NCBI RefSeq assembly: GCF_047600445.1 | Contig: NZ_JASGKT010000002.1 | Coordinates: 2,046,001-2,110,000 of the forward strand | Direction: 5' to 3' | Length of the DNA: 64,000 nucleotides | Source: Piscinibacter sp047600445 | Lineage (GTDB): Bacteria > Pseudomonadota > Gammaproteobacteria > Burkholderiales > Burkholderiaceae_C | Part shown: piece after piece, positions 41,850-50,049 of the stretch | Layout: every line of letters begins with the position of its first letter | How positions within the stretch are numbered: the first letter of the stretch is position 1 | Program-made: the position numbers and the translations under genes | The notes under the pieces: generated by a model | What the model was told of the DNA's origin: nothing | Seen by the model: the letters and a program-made list of their open reading frames with translations, nothing else | Database searches by the model: none

Positions 41850-42659
41850 ATGGCACAGGGACGGTTCAGCATCGCCCGATGCGCGATGAAGGGCGTGGAG
41901 GCGGTCGCCGCCGACACCGCTCATGCGTTCGGCCGCCACATGCACGACCAGTACGGCCTGGGCCTCATCCTGCGCGGCGCGCAGAAGTCCTCGAGCGGTC
42001 GCGGCATCGTCGAGGCCAAGGCGGGCGACATCATCACCGTCAACCCTGGCGAGGTCCACGACGGCACGCCCCTCGGCAAGAACGGCCGCGCCTGGCGGAT
42101 GCTGTACTTCGACCCGGCAACGCTGGCCGACACGATGGCGGACCTGACGGACGGCGCCACCGGCAACGCGGAACTGACGCGGCCCGCGATGCGCGATCCG
42201 GCGTCCGCGATTCGATTCGCCTCTCTTTTTCGTGCCGTCACCGATCCGCAAGGCGGGCACAGCGAGATCGAGGTGCGCGAGAACCTTCTGTTGCTGCTGG
42301 CCCGGTTGATCGACGCGGGCCATCAAAAGCAGATGCGCACAGCGCCCCAAGGCATCGAACCGGCCCGCGCTCGCATCGACGACGCTCCATCGGAGCCGAT
42401 TTCGCTGCATGAGCTGGCGAAAATCGGTGGCATCAGCCAGTTCCAGCTCGTTCGAGGCTTCTCGAAGGCCACGGGCCTCACGCCGCACGCCTATCTGGTG
42501 CAGCGCAGGCTGCAAAGAGCGCGCAGGCTCGTTGCCGCGGGAGTGGCCCTTGCGGATGCGGCGCGGGCAGCCGGCTTCGCGGACCAGAGCCACATGACCC
42601 GGCTCTTCGTCCGCACCTACGGCTTGTCTCCAGGGCTGTATGCCGCGGCGATGCGCTGA
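41850..42659 (+). CDS. AraC-family transcriptional regulator
   Basis: The product is 269 aa. The N-terminal cupin-like domain contains RHMHDQYGLGLILRGAQ and IITVNPGEVHDGTP, typical of AraC-type amine/amino-acid exporter regulators. The C-terminal double HTH is ISLHELAKIGGISQFQLVRGFSKATGLTPHAYLVQRRLQRARRL with GFADQSHMTRLFVRTYGLSPG. It lies directly upstream of the LysE-type exporter on the same strand and probably controls it. Base composition here is somewhat less GC-rich than in neighbours. Confidence 0.92.
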   Translation: MAQGRFSIARCAMKGVEAVAADTAHAFGRHMHDQYGLGLILRGAQKSSSGRGIVEAKAGDIITVNPGEVHDGTPLGKNGRAWRMLYFDPATLADTMADLTDGATGNAELTRPAMRDPASAIRFASLFRAVTDPQGGHSEIEVRENLLLLLARLIDAGHQKQMRTAPQGIEPARARIDDAPSEPISLHELAKIGGISQFQLVRGFSKATGLTPHAYLVQRRLQRARRLVAAGVALADAARAAGFADQSHMTRLFVRTYGLSPGLYAAAMR

Positions 42660-42795
42660 GCCGCAATTTCGTTCAAGACCGTACGGCGGCGCATCGCGCA
42701 CAGTGGAGCGGTTCGACACACGACCGGACCTCTCACATGCCATTCAAGCCGACGCAGTACCGATGCACCTCCCAAGCCCTGCGCGTGGAGCCGCG

Positions 42796-43407
42796 ATGAC
42801 GCTCGAGTTCTTCCTCACGGCGCTGGTCATCGTGGCATCGCCGGGCACCGGCGCGATCTATACCGTAGCGGCCGGCCTCTCGGCGGGGCCGCGCGCGAGC
42901 CTGCTGGCGGCCTTCGGCTGCACGCTCGGCATCGTTCCCCACATGCTGGCCGCGATCAGCGGGCTCGCGGCACTGCTTCACACCAGCGCCACGGCCTTCC
43001 AGATCCTCAAAGTCCTCGGCGTCGCCTACCTGCTCTACATGGCATGGACGATGTCCCACGCTCGCGGCATGCCGAGCCTGAACGACAAGGCGGGTGGAAG
43101 GAGTGCCGGGCAGGTGATCGTTTCGGCGATTCTCGTCAACCTGCTGAATCCCAAGCTCTCCATCTTCTTCTTCGCCTTCCTGCCTCAATTCGTCAGCGTG
43201 AACGAGGCGGCGCCCGTGTACCGGATGACGGAACTGAGCCTGGTGTTCATGGCGCTGACCTTCGTGGTCTTCGCCGCCTACGGCGCTTTCGCCGCCGCGC
43301 TCAGGCGGCATGTCCTGTCCAGCGCGTCGGTCCAAACCTGGATGCGGCGCGGCTTCGCCGCCGCGTTCGCCGCGCTGGCCGCGCAGCTCGCGCTGACTCA
43401 GAAATGA
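42796..43407 (+). CDS. LysE/RhtB-family amino-acid exporter
   Basis: The product is 203 aa with about six hydrophobic helices. The N-terminus MTLEFFLTALVIVASPGTGAIYTVAAGLSAG carries the SPGP-like family motif. ILVNLLNPKLSIFFFAFLPQFV is the second diagnostic block. It exports amino acids or related metabolites across the inner membrane. The ATG at 42796 was preferred to in-frame upstream starts because it matches the family N-terminus. It is paired with the AraC gene 136 bp upstream. Confidence 0.9.
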   Translation: MTLEFFLTALVIVASPGTGAIYTVAAGLSAGPRASLLAAFGCTLGIVPHMLAAISGLAALLHTSATAFQILKVLGVAYLLYMAWTMSHARGMPSLNDKAGGRSAGQVIVSAILVNLLNPKLSIFFFAFLPQFVSVNEAAPVYRMTELSLVFMALTFVVFAAYGAFAAALRRHVLSSASVQTWMRRGFAAAFAALAAQLALTQK

Positions 43408-43447
43408 GTTCGAGATTCCAGATGGGCACACACGACTTCGTGCGCGT

Positions 43448-44113
43448 CTACGAAGCCGGCTCGAGAACGGGCCAGCCGGCCTTCCGGCACTGCTCGCGCA
43501 GCCGCGCATCCGGGTTCACCGCAACGGGGTGGGTGACACGCCGCAGCAAGGCGATGTCGCCGATCGAGTCGCTATAGAACCACGAGCGTTCGATGGCCGC
43601 CAGCGGCGGCGCGCCGATGCGCGCCAGCCATGCCTCGACCTGCGTCACCTTGTGTTCGCGGTAGCACGGCAGGCCCGCGGTCTCGCCGCTGGGGCAGCCG
43701 TCGTGCATGGCCGCTTCGCTGGCCACCAGATGCTCGATGCCGAAGGCGCGCGCGAAGGGCTCGGCGACCAGGCGCTGCGTGGCGGTGACGATCGCGCACA
43801 GGTCGCCGCGTGCGCGGTGATCGTCGACCAGCGTGCGCGTCGCGGCCGGCAGGCGTTCGAGCATCGAGCGCGCGAAGCTCTCGCGCCACGATTCCAAGCG
43901 CGCCGGCGCCACGCCGGCCAGCGGCGCCAGCAGCGCGCGGTGCATCGCACGGATGTCGAGCGTGCCGGCCACGTACTGGTGGCAGAAGTCGAGGTGGCGC
44001 TGCTCGGCGCAAGCATCCAGCGCGCCGAGGGCGACGAGGTGCCGCGTCCACGCCATGCCGCTGTCGAAGGGGATCAGCGTGTGGTCGAGGTCGAACAGCG
44101 CCAGCGTCGTCAT
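43448..44113 (-). CDS. HAD-IB family phosphatase (SerB-like)
   Basis: The product is 221 aa. Motif I is LALFDLDHTLIPFDSG, with catalytic Asp8 and Asp10. Motif II is AIVTATQRLVAEPFA, motif III lysine is in YREHKVTQVEAWLAR, and motif IV is SWFYSDSIGDIALLRRV. This is the HAD-IB hydrolase type near phosphoserine phosphatase, though the substrate is not certain. Its start overlaps the pabBC stop by 4 bp, so it may dephosphorylate an intermediate of the same or a linked pathway. Confidence 0.88.
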   Translation of the reverse strand: MTTLALFDLDHTLIPFDSGMAWTRHLVALGALDACAEQRHLDFCHQYVAGTLDIRAMHRALLAPLAGVAPARLESWRESFARSMLERLPAATRTLVDDHRARGDLCAIVTATQRLVAEPFARAFGIEHLVASEAAMHDGCPSGETAGLPCYREHKVTQVEAWLARIGAPPLAAIERSWFYSDSIGDIALLRRVTHPVAVNPDARLREQCRKAGWPVLEPAS

Positions 44114-45960
44114 GCGGCGTCGTCCGCCATCAGCCGCGCCGGCAGCACGCCGCGCAGGGCATTGCAGACCATCAAGGCCTCGGCGCGGCGCAGGTCGGCG
44201 CGTGTCAGGCGGCGTTCCGATGCGCCCAGCGCGGGGTCGGCGAGCAGCAGCGCGCGCATCACGCCAGGCAGCGCGCCGTCCTCGACCGGCGGCGTGAACC
44301 AGCGCCCGCCGAGCTTCACGAACACCGAACTGCGCCCGCCTTCGGCGAGCCGGCCGCTCGCCGTGAAGAACAGGCTGTCGAAGGCGCCGGCACGCTCGGC
44401 CGCGCGCACGCCGGCGTCGTAGAGCGTACGCAGCGTGGTCTTGTGCGCGGCCAGCGGGTTGGCGTCGCCCAGGGCTTCGTCGGCGATGCGCAGCCGCACC
44501 TCGCCTTCGGGCAAGGGCGCCAGCGCGGCCTGCGTGAGCGCGAGGCGGCCGTCGTGCGCGAGCGCGAGGCGCAGCCGGCGCGGGCCCGTCGCGGCTTCGC
44601 GCGCGGCCCGCAGCAGCAGCCTGCGCGCCGCCTCGCCATCGCAGGCGAAACCGAGCGCCTCGGCGCTGCGCGCGAGGCGTTGCAGATGCCGCTCCAGCAG
44701 CGGCAACGCGCCCGCCGCGCTGCACAGCACGGTCTCGAACAGTTCGAATCCCGGGTCCAGGCCGGTGAGGAAACGCGCCTTGAGCCGGCACTCCTCGAAC
44801 TCGTCGGCGGCCGCGCTGTCCTGGACGATGCCGGCGCCGACGCCCAGCGTCAGCGCTCTCGCGCCGCCTTGCTGCGCCCCCAGCGTCAGCGTGCGGATCG
44901 CCACCGAGAAGCAGAAGTCGCCCAGGCGCTCTCCGGCGCGCGGCGCGTCGGCCCAGCCGATGGCGCCGCAGTACAGGCCGCGCGGCGTGCCCTCCAGCCG
45001 CGCGATGAGCTGCATCGTGTGGTGCTTGGGCGCGCCGGTGATCGAGCCGCAGGGGAACACCGCGCGCAGCAGTTCGGGCATGCCGACCTCGGGCCGCAGG
45101 CGCGCCTGCACGGTGGAGGTCATCTGGAACACCGTCGCATACGGCTCGATCGCGAACAACTGCGGCACCTTCACCGAGCCGATGCGCGCGATGCGGCCGA
45201 GGTCGTTGCGCAGCAGGTCGACGATCATCAGGTTCTCGGCGCGGTTCTTGATGTCTTCCGACAGCAGCCGCGCCGTCTCGCTGTCGCCCTCGGGCGCGAC
45301 GAAGCGCGAGGCGGTGCCCTTCATCGGCCGCGCGGTGGCCAGGGCGCCCGCTTCGTCCACCTCGCAGCGCACGAACAGCTCGGGCGAGCACGACAGCACA
45401 TGCGTCGCCTCGCCACCCTCGGGCAGCACGATGTAGGCGCCGAAGGCCACCGGCTGGCGTGCACGCAGCGCGCGGTACAGCGCCAGCGGCGAGCCGAAGG
45501 CGCGGCCGTGCAGCCGGTAGGTGTAGTTGACCTGGTAGGTCTCGCCGGCGGCGATGGCTTCGTGGATGCGCGCGATCGCCTGCGTGAACTCGTCGCGATC
45601 GACGCTGGCTTGCAGGTCCATCGTGCCGGCCGTGCCGTCGGCGTCGGGCTGCGCTTCGAGCCAGCGCGTCGCGGCCTCGTTCGAGAGCTTCTCGCAGCGC
45701 TGGAACATCAGCACGCGCAAGGCGCCTCGGTGTTCGGGCGCAAGCCGCTCGTGGCCAGCCTTCAGCAGCCGCGCGCCCCATTCGTAGTCGGCCAGCAGCA
45801 GCGCGTGCAGGCCGGCGCGCTGGTCGGCCTCGACAGCCGCCCACGCCGCATCGAGCCACGCCGGATCGTCGTTGCGGTGCTCGCGCACGAAGCCGGTGTA
45901 GAGCCGGCTCGTGGGGTTCGAGTCGCTGGCATGGCGATCGTCCAGAAGGGCACAGACCAT
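44110..45960 (-). CDS. pabB: Fused aminodeoxychorismate synthase component I / aminodeoxychorismate lyase
   Basis: The product is 616 aa. Residues 1 to about 370 form the chorismate-binding enzyme, with AGETYQVNYTYRL, the active-site ARPMKGTASR, ENLMIVDLLRNDLGRIA and CGSITGAPKHHTM. Residues from about 390 form a PabC/branched-chain-aminotransferase-like lyase, with LFETVLCSAAGALPLLERHLQRL and the PLP-lysine candidate in AAHKTTLR. The protein turns chorismate to 4-aminobenzoate with PabA. 4-Aminobenzoate feeds both folate and H4MPT. A TTG two codons upstream is a less likely start. Confidence 0.9.
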   Translation of the reverse strand: MVCALLDDRHASDSNPTSRLYTGFVREHRNDDPAWLDAAWAAVEADQRAGLHALLLADYEWGARLLKAGHERLAPEHRGALRVLMFQRCEKLSNEAATRWLEAQPDADGTAGTMDLQASVDRDEFTQAIARIHEAIAAGETYQVNYTYRLHGRAFGSPLALYRALRARQPVAFGAYIVLPEGGEATHVLSCSPELFVRCEVDEAGALATARPMKGTASRFVAPEGDSETARLLSEDIKNRAENLMIVDLLRNDLGRIARIGSVKVPQLFAIEPYATVFQMTSTVQARLRPEVGMPELLRAVFPCGSITGAPKHHTMQLIARLEGTPRGLYCGAIGWADAPRAGERLGDFCFSVAIRTLTLGAQQGGARALTLGVGAGIVQDSAAADEFEECRLKARFLTGLDPGFELFETVLCSAAGALPLLERHLQRLARSAEALGFACDGEAARRLLLRAAREAATGPRRLRLALAHDGRLALTQAALAPLPEGEVRLRIADEALGDANPLAAHKTTLRTLYDAGVRAAERAGAFDSLFFTASGRLAEGGRSSVFVKLGGRWFTPPVEDGALPGVMRALLLADPALGASERRLTRADLRRAEALMVCNALRGVLPARLMADDAA

Positions 45961-45974
45961 CGCCAAGCTCAGCG

Positions 45975-46060
45975 CATCAAGCGGCCGCCGCGGAACCGGC
46001 TTTGCCGGGCCGCTGGCGGCGCCCCCTGGGGGGAGCGCGAAGCGCTCCGGGGAGTGGGAC
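45975..46060. repeat. GC-rich hairpin element between fae2 and pabB
   Basis: Stacked inverted repeats include CCCCC-T-GGGGG (about 46022-46032) and the perfect GGAGCGC-GAA-GCGCTCC (46032-46048). It resembles the dispersed GC-rich hairpins often seen between genes in Burkholderiales. It fills most of the 105-bp gap and may end the fhc/fae2 transcript. Confidence 0.5.
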
Positions 46061-46065
46061 CATGA

Positions 46066-46599
46066 CTACGACCAGTCGTTCATGTCGTGTTTGATGGTGT
46101 GGCGATTCGCGATCAGCTCGTCGATGCTCGGCTCGTTGTTCAGCGCCCGCTTGATCGCCAGCTTGGTCGCCTCGTAGTTGGTGCGGTACATGTCTTTCTT
46201 GTCGAGCTTCGGATCCTTGGCGCAGCGCGGGTCGATCCACACCAGGCTGACGATGCACAGCTCGTTGACCAGCGCCTTCGGGATGATGCCTTCGGCCACG
46301 CAGTCGACCACCGCGTCGGCGGTGGCGCTCTGCACCACGCCGCCGAACAGGTCGATGTTGGCGCTGTCCTTCAGCGTCACCTTGGGGCAGGTGATGGTCG
46401 CCGGGCGCACCATCTGGTTGCAGGCGCGGATCGCGAACATCGCCGTGTGGCCCTTGCTCTGCGCCATCATGTTGGCGAAGGCCTGGCCCACCGGGCCGTT
46501 GGTGCGGCCGATCAGGATCTCGGGCATCGCGTCGGTGTACTGGCCGTCGGCGGCCAGCACGGTGGCTTCGCCGGCGTGGAAAACGTAGTCGTTGCTCAT
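46066..46599 (-). CDS. Fae homologue (Fae2-like) lacking the catalytic histidine
   Basis: The product is 177 aa, homologous to formaldehyde-activating enzyme over its full length (GEATVLAADGQ, PEILIGRTNGPVGQAFANMMAQSKGHTAMFAI, NYEATKLAIKRALNNEPS). The residue aligning with Fae His22 is Met25, and the surrounding AHIDLIIG of canonical Fae reads AMPEILIG here. A Fae condensation reaction is therefore doubtful. It closes the fhcB-A-D-C run, 38 bp after fhcC, implying a role tied to the formyltransferase/hydrolase complex. A GTG four codons upstream is an alternative start. Confidence 0.85.
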   Translation of the reverse strand: MSNDYVFHAGEATVLAADGQYTDAMPEILIGRTNGPVGQAFANMMAQSKGHTAMFAIRACNQMVRPATITCPKVTLKDSANIDLFGGVVQSATADAVVDCVAEGIIPKALVNELCIVSLVWIDPRCAKDPKLDKKDMYRTNYEATKLAIKRALNNEPSIDELIANRHTIKHDMNDWS

Positions 46600-46637
46600 G
46601 GCTTCAATCACTGGGGGAAAAGAGGAAGAAAAATGGA

Positions 46638-47447
46638 TCAGCGCACGACGATCAGCTCGCCCTTGCCCGCCGCTGCCACGTCGCCCAGATGGCGCTCGAA
46701 ACCGCGCGCGGCCAGCGAGCCGAACGCGCCGCCGTGGCGCGCCAGGTCGCGCGCCAGCAGTTGCCAGAATACAGGCGCGCCGGCGCCGGCCGGCACGAAG
46801 GTGGGCGCGAGCCCGGGCGCCGGCCCGGCGAAGACCACGCTGCCGCGCCGCATGCCGTAGCCCACGTGCGCGCCCGCACGGCCGGCGATGGCGATGGTGC
46901 CGGCCACCATGCGGGAGGCCAGGAACTCGCCCGCGTCACCGAAGATCAGCGCCGTGCCGCGGCGCATGCGGTCGCCGAAACGCGCGCCGGCGTTGCCGCG
47001 CACCAGCAGCGAGCCGCCGCGCATGCCGTCCATGCTGCCGGGCAGGGTGCCGGCGGCGAAGTCGCCGACATGGCCTGCGATGTCCAACGTGCCGCCGGCC
47101 ATCTCGCAGGCAGCGAGGTCGGCGGCGTGGCCTTTCACCGTCAGCGTGCCGGCGCTCATCGCGCCGCCGGCGTAGTCGCCCACGCTGCCCTCGGCGATCA
47201 GCGTGCCGCCGTTCATCTGCCAGCCGACGAAGTCGCAGCGCGAGAGATCGCCTTGCAGCAGCAGCGTGTCGTCGCGGCGCGGCGCCACGGTGAAGAATTC
47301 GGCCAGCGGCACGAAGGCATTGCCATGGGCGAGGGGCAGCCTCTCGACCTCGGCAGCGCTCAACGAGGCGAACGCATTGGGCGTCACGCCGCGCACATCG
47401 AGCCGCAGCGCCGGCGCGCTTTTCAGCGTCAGGGTGAAGCCGGTCAT
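46638..47447 (-). CDS. fhcC: Formyltransferase/hydrolase complex subunit C
   Basis: The product is 269 aa, a homologue of formylmethanofuran dehydrogenase subunit C. It consists largely of a right-handed beta-helix-type run of about ten GxxxxxGxxG repeats (MNGGTLIAEGSVGDYAGGAM, MAGGTLDIAGHVGDFAAGTL, MRGGSLLVRGNAGARFGDRM and so on). It scaffolds the FhcABCD complex that moves the formyl group from H4MPT via methylofuran to formate. Its start overlaps the fhcD stop by 4 bp. Confidence 0.93.
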   Translation of the reverse strand: MTGFTLTLKSAPALRLDVRGVTPNAFASLSAAEVERLPLAHGNAFVPLAEFFTVAPRRDDTLLLQGDLSRCDFVGWQMNGGTLIAEGSVGDYAGGAMSAGTLTVKGHAADLAACEMAGGTLDIAGHVGDFAAGTLPGSMDGMRGGSLLVRGNAGARFGDRMRRGTALIFGDAGEFLASRMVAGTIAIAGRAGAHVGYGMRRGSVVFAGPAPGLAPTFVPAGAGAPVFWQLLARDLARHGGAFGSLAARGFERHLGDVAAAGKGELIVVR

Positions 47448-48355
47448 GCCGCACCCTCCCCCAGCAGCTTGCGCAGATGGAAGTGGAAGGGCCCGAGCTT
47501 GCCGCCGTAGTTGCCCGCCGAGATGCGCAGCAGGCCTTGCGCCGCGCCGAGCGCGATGCCGGCCTGCATGCCGACGCGCATCGCCGCGCCCACGTCGGCC
47601 TCGGTCAGGCCGTCGATCACGATTTCCATCACGCAGCGGGTCTCGCTGGTCAGCTCGGTCTTCTTCGTGAGGCCGACCAGGCCGGGGCAGAAGGCGTCGT
47701 TGGTCGAGGCGCCCAGCGCCGGGTACTTGCTGCCGACCTTGGATCCCGAGCGCACCACGCCGCCCGGGAAGGGCATGATGACGTTGGGCAGCGCCTTCAT
47801 CGCCGCCACCGCGGCTTCGGCGGCGGCCAGCGCGGCATCGGTGTCGCGCGCCAGCAGCAGCAGGTTGCCGCCGCCGACGCCCTTGACGACGGCCGTGGTT
47901 TCTTCGGCGACGAACTCGCCGTCCATCACCGGCACGCGCCAGTAGCGCTTGCCGGCTATCACCTTGGACATCTGCCAGCCGTCGCCGAAGAAGCGCAGGT
48001 TCTTGCCCAGCGCCACCGCTTCGCCTTCGTCGATGCCGGCATAGACGGCGGTGGTCGGGCAGGTCAGCACGCATTGGCCGACGCGGCGCTCGATCTGCTT
48101 GGCGAGTTCCTTGCCCGACATCGCGAAGAGCAGCACCGCGATGCCGGGGCGGCCGTCGGGCGTTTCGCTCGCGGGAAGTTCGCGCTCGATGCCGGCCTCG
48201 CAGCCGCAGGCGATCACCGAGGTGGCGAAGCCGGTGGCGGCCACGGCCGCGTGGCGCGCCCAGACCGGGTTGTGCGCGGTGATGAGCAGCCGCGTCGCCT
48301 TCATGGCGAAGGCTTCGGCGAAGGTGTCGTCGATGCTCACGCCGTTGCGCTTCAT
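47444..48355 (-). CDS. fhcD: Formylmethanofuran:tetrahydromethanopterin formyltransferase subunit
   Basis: The product is 303 aa, homologous to archaeal Ftr. The N-terminus is NGVSIDDTFAEAFAMKATRLLITA, with MPFPGGVVRSGSKVGSKYPALGASTNDAFCPGL and a C-terminal NYGGKLGPFHFHLR. It transfers the formyl group from formyl-H4MPT to methylofuran. It overlaps fhcA upstream and fhcC downstream by 4 bp each. Length equals that of methylotroph FhcD. Confidence 0.95.
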   Translation of the reverse strand: MKRNGVSIDDTFAEAFAMKATRLLITAHNPVWARHAAVAATGFATSVIACGCEAGIERELPASETPDGRPGIAVLLFAMSGKELAKQIERRVGQCVLTCPTTAVYAGIDEGEAVALGKNLRFFGDGWQMSKVIAGKRYWRVPVMDGEFVAEETTAVVKGVGGGNLLLLARDTDAALAAAEAAVAAMKALPNVIMPFPGGVVRSGSKVGSKYPALGASTNDAFCPGLVGLTKKTELTSETRCVMEIVIDGLTEADVGAAMRVGMQAGIALGAAQGLLRISAGNYGGKLGPFHFHLRKLLGEGAA

Positions 48356-50049
48356 GCCTCACTCCCGGTGAAGCACTCGGCCGGCAGCAAACGCCCGCCG
48401 TTGCAGCAGTTGCACAGCTCGTCGTGCGTGATCGCCACGTTGTCGAAGCCGATCGCGCCGTGGTCCTGCCAGTGCTTGCGCAGGGTCTTCTCGATCGCCG
48501 TGTCGTAGCCGGGCTCGACGAAGTGCGTGCCGCCGGCCGGCGTGGCCAGCAGCGTGCCGCCGCGCGCCACCGGCACGCCGTCCTTGAACACCCACTCGGG
48601 CGTCTTGAACATCGCCTCGCGGTCGGCCGCGTCGCGGTAGATCGTGATGTCGGCGGCCGCGCCCGCGCCGAGCTGGCCGCGTTCCTTCAGGCCGAGCAGC
48701 CGCGCCGGGCCGGCGCGCGTCATCACCGCGATCTCGTCGAGCGTCAGCTCGCGCGTGATCGACTTCAAGGCGCAGCCGGCCGCCACCTCCGGGTGCAGCT
48801 TCGCCAGTTGCTCCTCGCGGAAACCGCGGTCCATCAGCAGCCGGATCAGGTGAGGGTAGCTGGTGAAGGGCGCGCCGTTCGGGTGGTCGGTGGTCAGCAC
48901 CACCTGCCAGGGGTTGCGCACCAGCAGGAAGATCTCCAGCCCGATCACCCATTGCAGCGCGTTCACGTAGCTCTGCTCTCGGTAGCGGAACGGCACCACG
49001 CCGCAGCCGGCCATCAGCTCGATGTCGGCGCCGACCCATTTGCGCGGGCTGGCGAGATCGGCCTGCGCCACCTGGCGCATCGTGTCGCCCGAGGCGGTGA
49101 CGGTCTGGCCGAACATGATCTGGCCGATGTCGATGCTGATCTGCGGGTTGGCGTTGACGGCTTCGGCGATCTGCAAGGCCGCCGACGAGAACTTCTTCGG
49201 CCCCTCGGTGCCGTAGGCGTGGAACTGGATGTGCGTCAGGTGCGCCGGCAGGCCTTCGAGCGCGGCGATGGTGTCCAGCGTCGAGCGGATGTTGCCCGGC
49301 ACGCCGAGGTTGCTGCCGTGGATGTGCAGCGGGTGCGGCACGCCGAGTTCCTTCAGCGCGCGCGCCAGCGCATGCACCACCTGGCGCGGCGTGACCTCCC
49401 AGCGCACGTGCGCCTCGTCGACGTCGAGCTTGCGCTGGTTGAACTTGAAGGCCGAGATGCCGCCCGGATTCACCACCTTCACGCCCATCGCCTTGCTGGC
49501 GTTGATGGTCCAGGCGGTGTAGTCGCGGATCTGGTCGAAGTTCTTCAGCTCCGGCCCGCCGCGCGCGAGCAGTTCGAGGAACAGCTCGTCGCTGCCCAGC
49601 ATCACGTAGGCGCCGTGGTCGAGCACCGGCACGTCGCCCATCTCCATGTGGGCGTGGCGCGCGTTGCTGGGCACCATCGCGGGCTCGAAGGCCGCGGTGT
49701 AGCCCATCTCGACGTAGCGGTAGCCGGTGGCCAGCGTGCCCGGCGCGCAGTTGCCGCAGGAGGCGAGCTCGAGCGCGTTGCGCGGCAGGGCGATGGGGTT
49801 GACGCCGTCGCGGTGGTCTTCTGCCATCAGCAGCCGCGCGAGGTTGACCTTGCCGCCGCCGATGTGCGTGTGCATGTCGATGCCGCCGGCCATCACGACG
49901 CAGCCGGCGGCGTCGACGGTCTGGTTGTGCGCCTCGCCGGCAACGGGCGCGGCGATGCGGCCGTCGCGGATCACGATGTCCCGCACCGCGTCGACGCGGT
50001 TGGCGGGGTCGATCACGCGCCCGCCGCGGATCAGGGTGCTCTTGCTCAT
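48352..50049 (-). CDS. fhcA: Formyltransferase/hydrolase complex subunit A
   Basis: The product is 565 aa, an amidohydrolase-fold protein homologous to FwdA/FmdA. The metal motif is GGIDMHTHIGGGKVN, with HPLHIHGSNLGVPGN and LTTDHPNGAPFTSYP further along. It hydrolyses formyl-methylofuran to formate. The C-terminus ends with DELCNCCNGGRLLP, a cysteine cluster. It overlaps fhcB by 4 bp upstream and fhcD by 4 bp downstream. Confidence 0.95.
   Translation of the reverse strand: MSKSTLIRGGRVIDPANRVDAVRDIVIRDGRIAAPVAGEAHNQTVDAAGCVVMAGGIDMHTHIGGGKVNLARLLMAEDHRDGVNPIALPRNALELASCGNCAPGTLATGYRYVEMGYTAAFEPAMVPSNARHAHMEMGDVPVLDHGAYVMLGSDELFLELLARGGPELKNFDQIRDYTAWTINASKAMGVKVVNPGGISAFKFNQRKLDVDEAHVRWEVTPRQVVHALARALKELGVPHPLHIHGSNLGVPGNIRSTLDTIAALEGLPAHLTHIQFHAYGTEGPKKFSSAALQIAEAVNANPQISIDIGQIMFGQTVTASGDTMRQVAQADLASPRKWVGADIELMAGCGVVPFRYREQSYVNALQWVIGLEIFLLVRNPWQVVLTTDHPNGAPFTSYPHLIRLLMDRGFREEQLAKLHPEVAAGCALKSITRELTLDEIAVMTRAGPARLLGLKERGQLGAGAAADITIYRDAADREAMFKTPEWVFKDGVPVARGGTLLATPAGGTHFVEPGYDTAIEKTLRKHWQDHGAIGFDNVAITHDELCNCCNGGRLLPAECFTGSEA

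Noticed and set aside
42640..42795. Longer N-terminus for the LysE/RhtB exporter
   Set aside because: The upstream codons give an Arg-rich, non-membrane sequence, while family members begin at the MTLEFF-like start.
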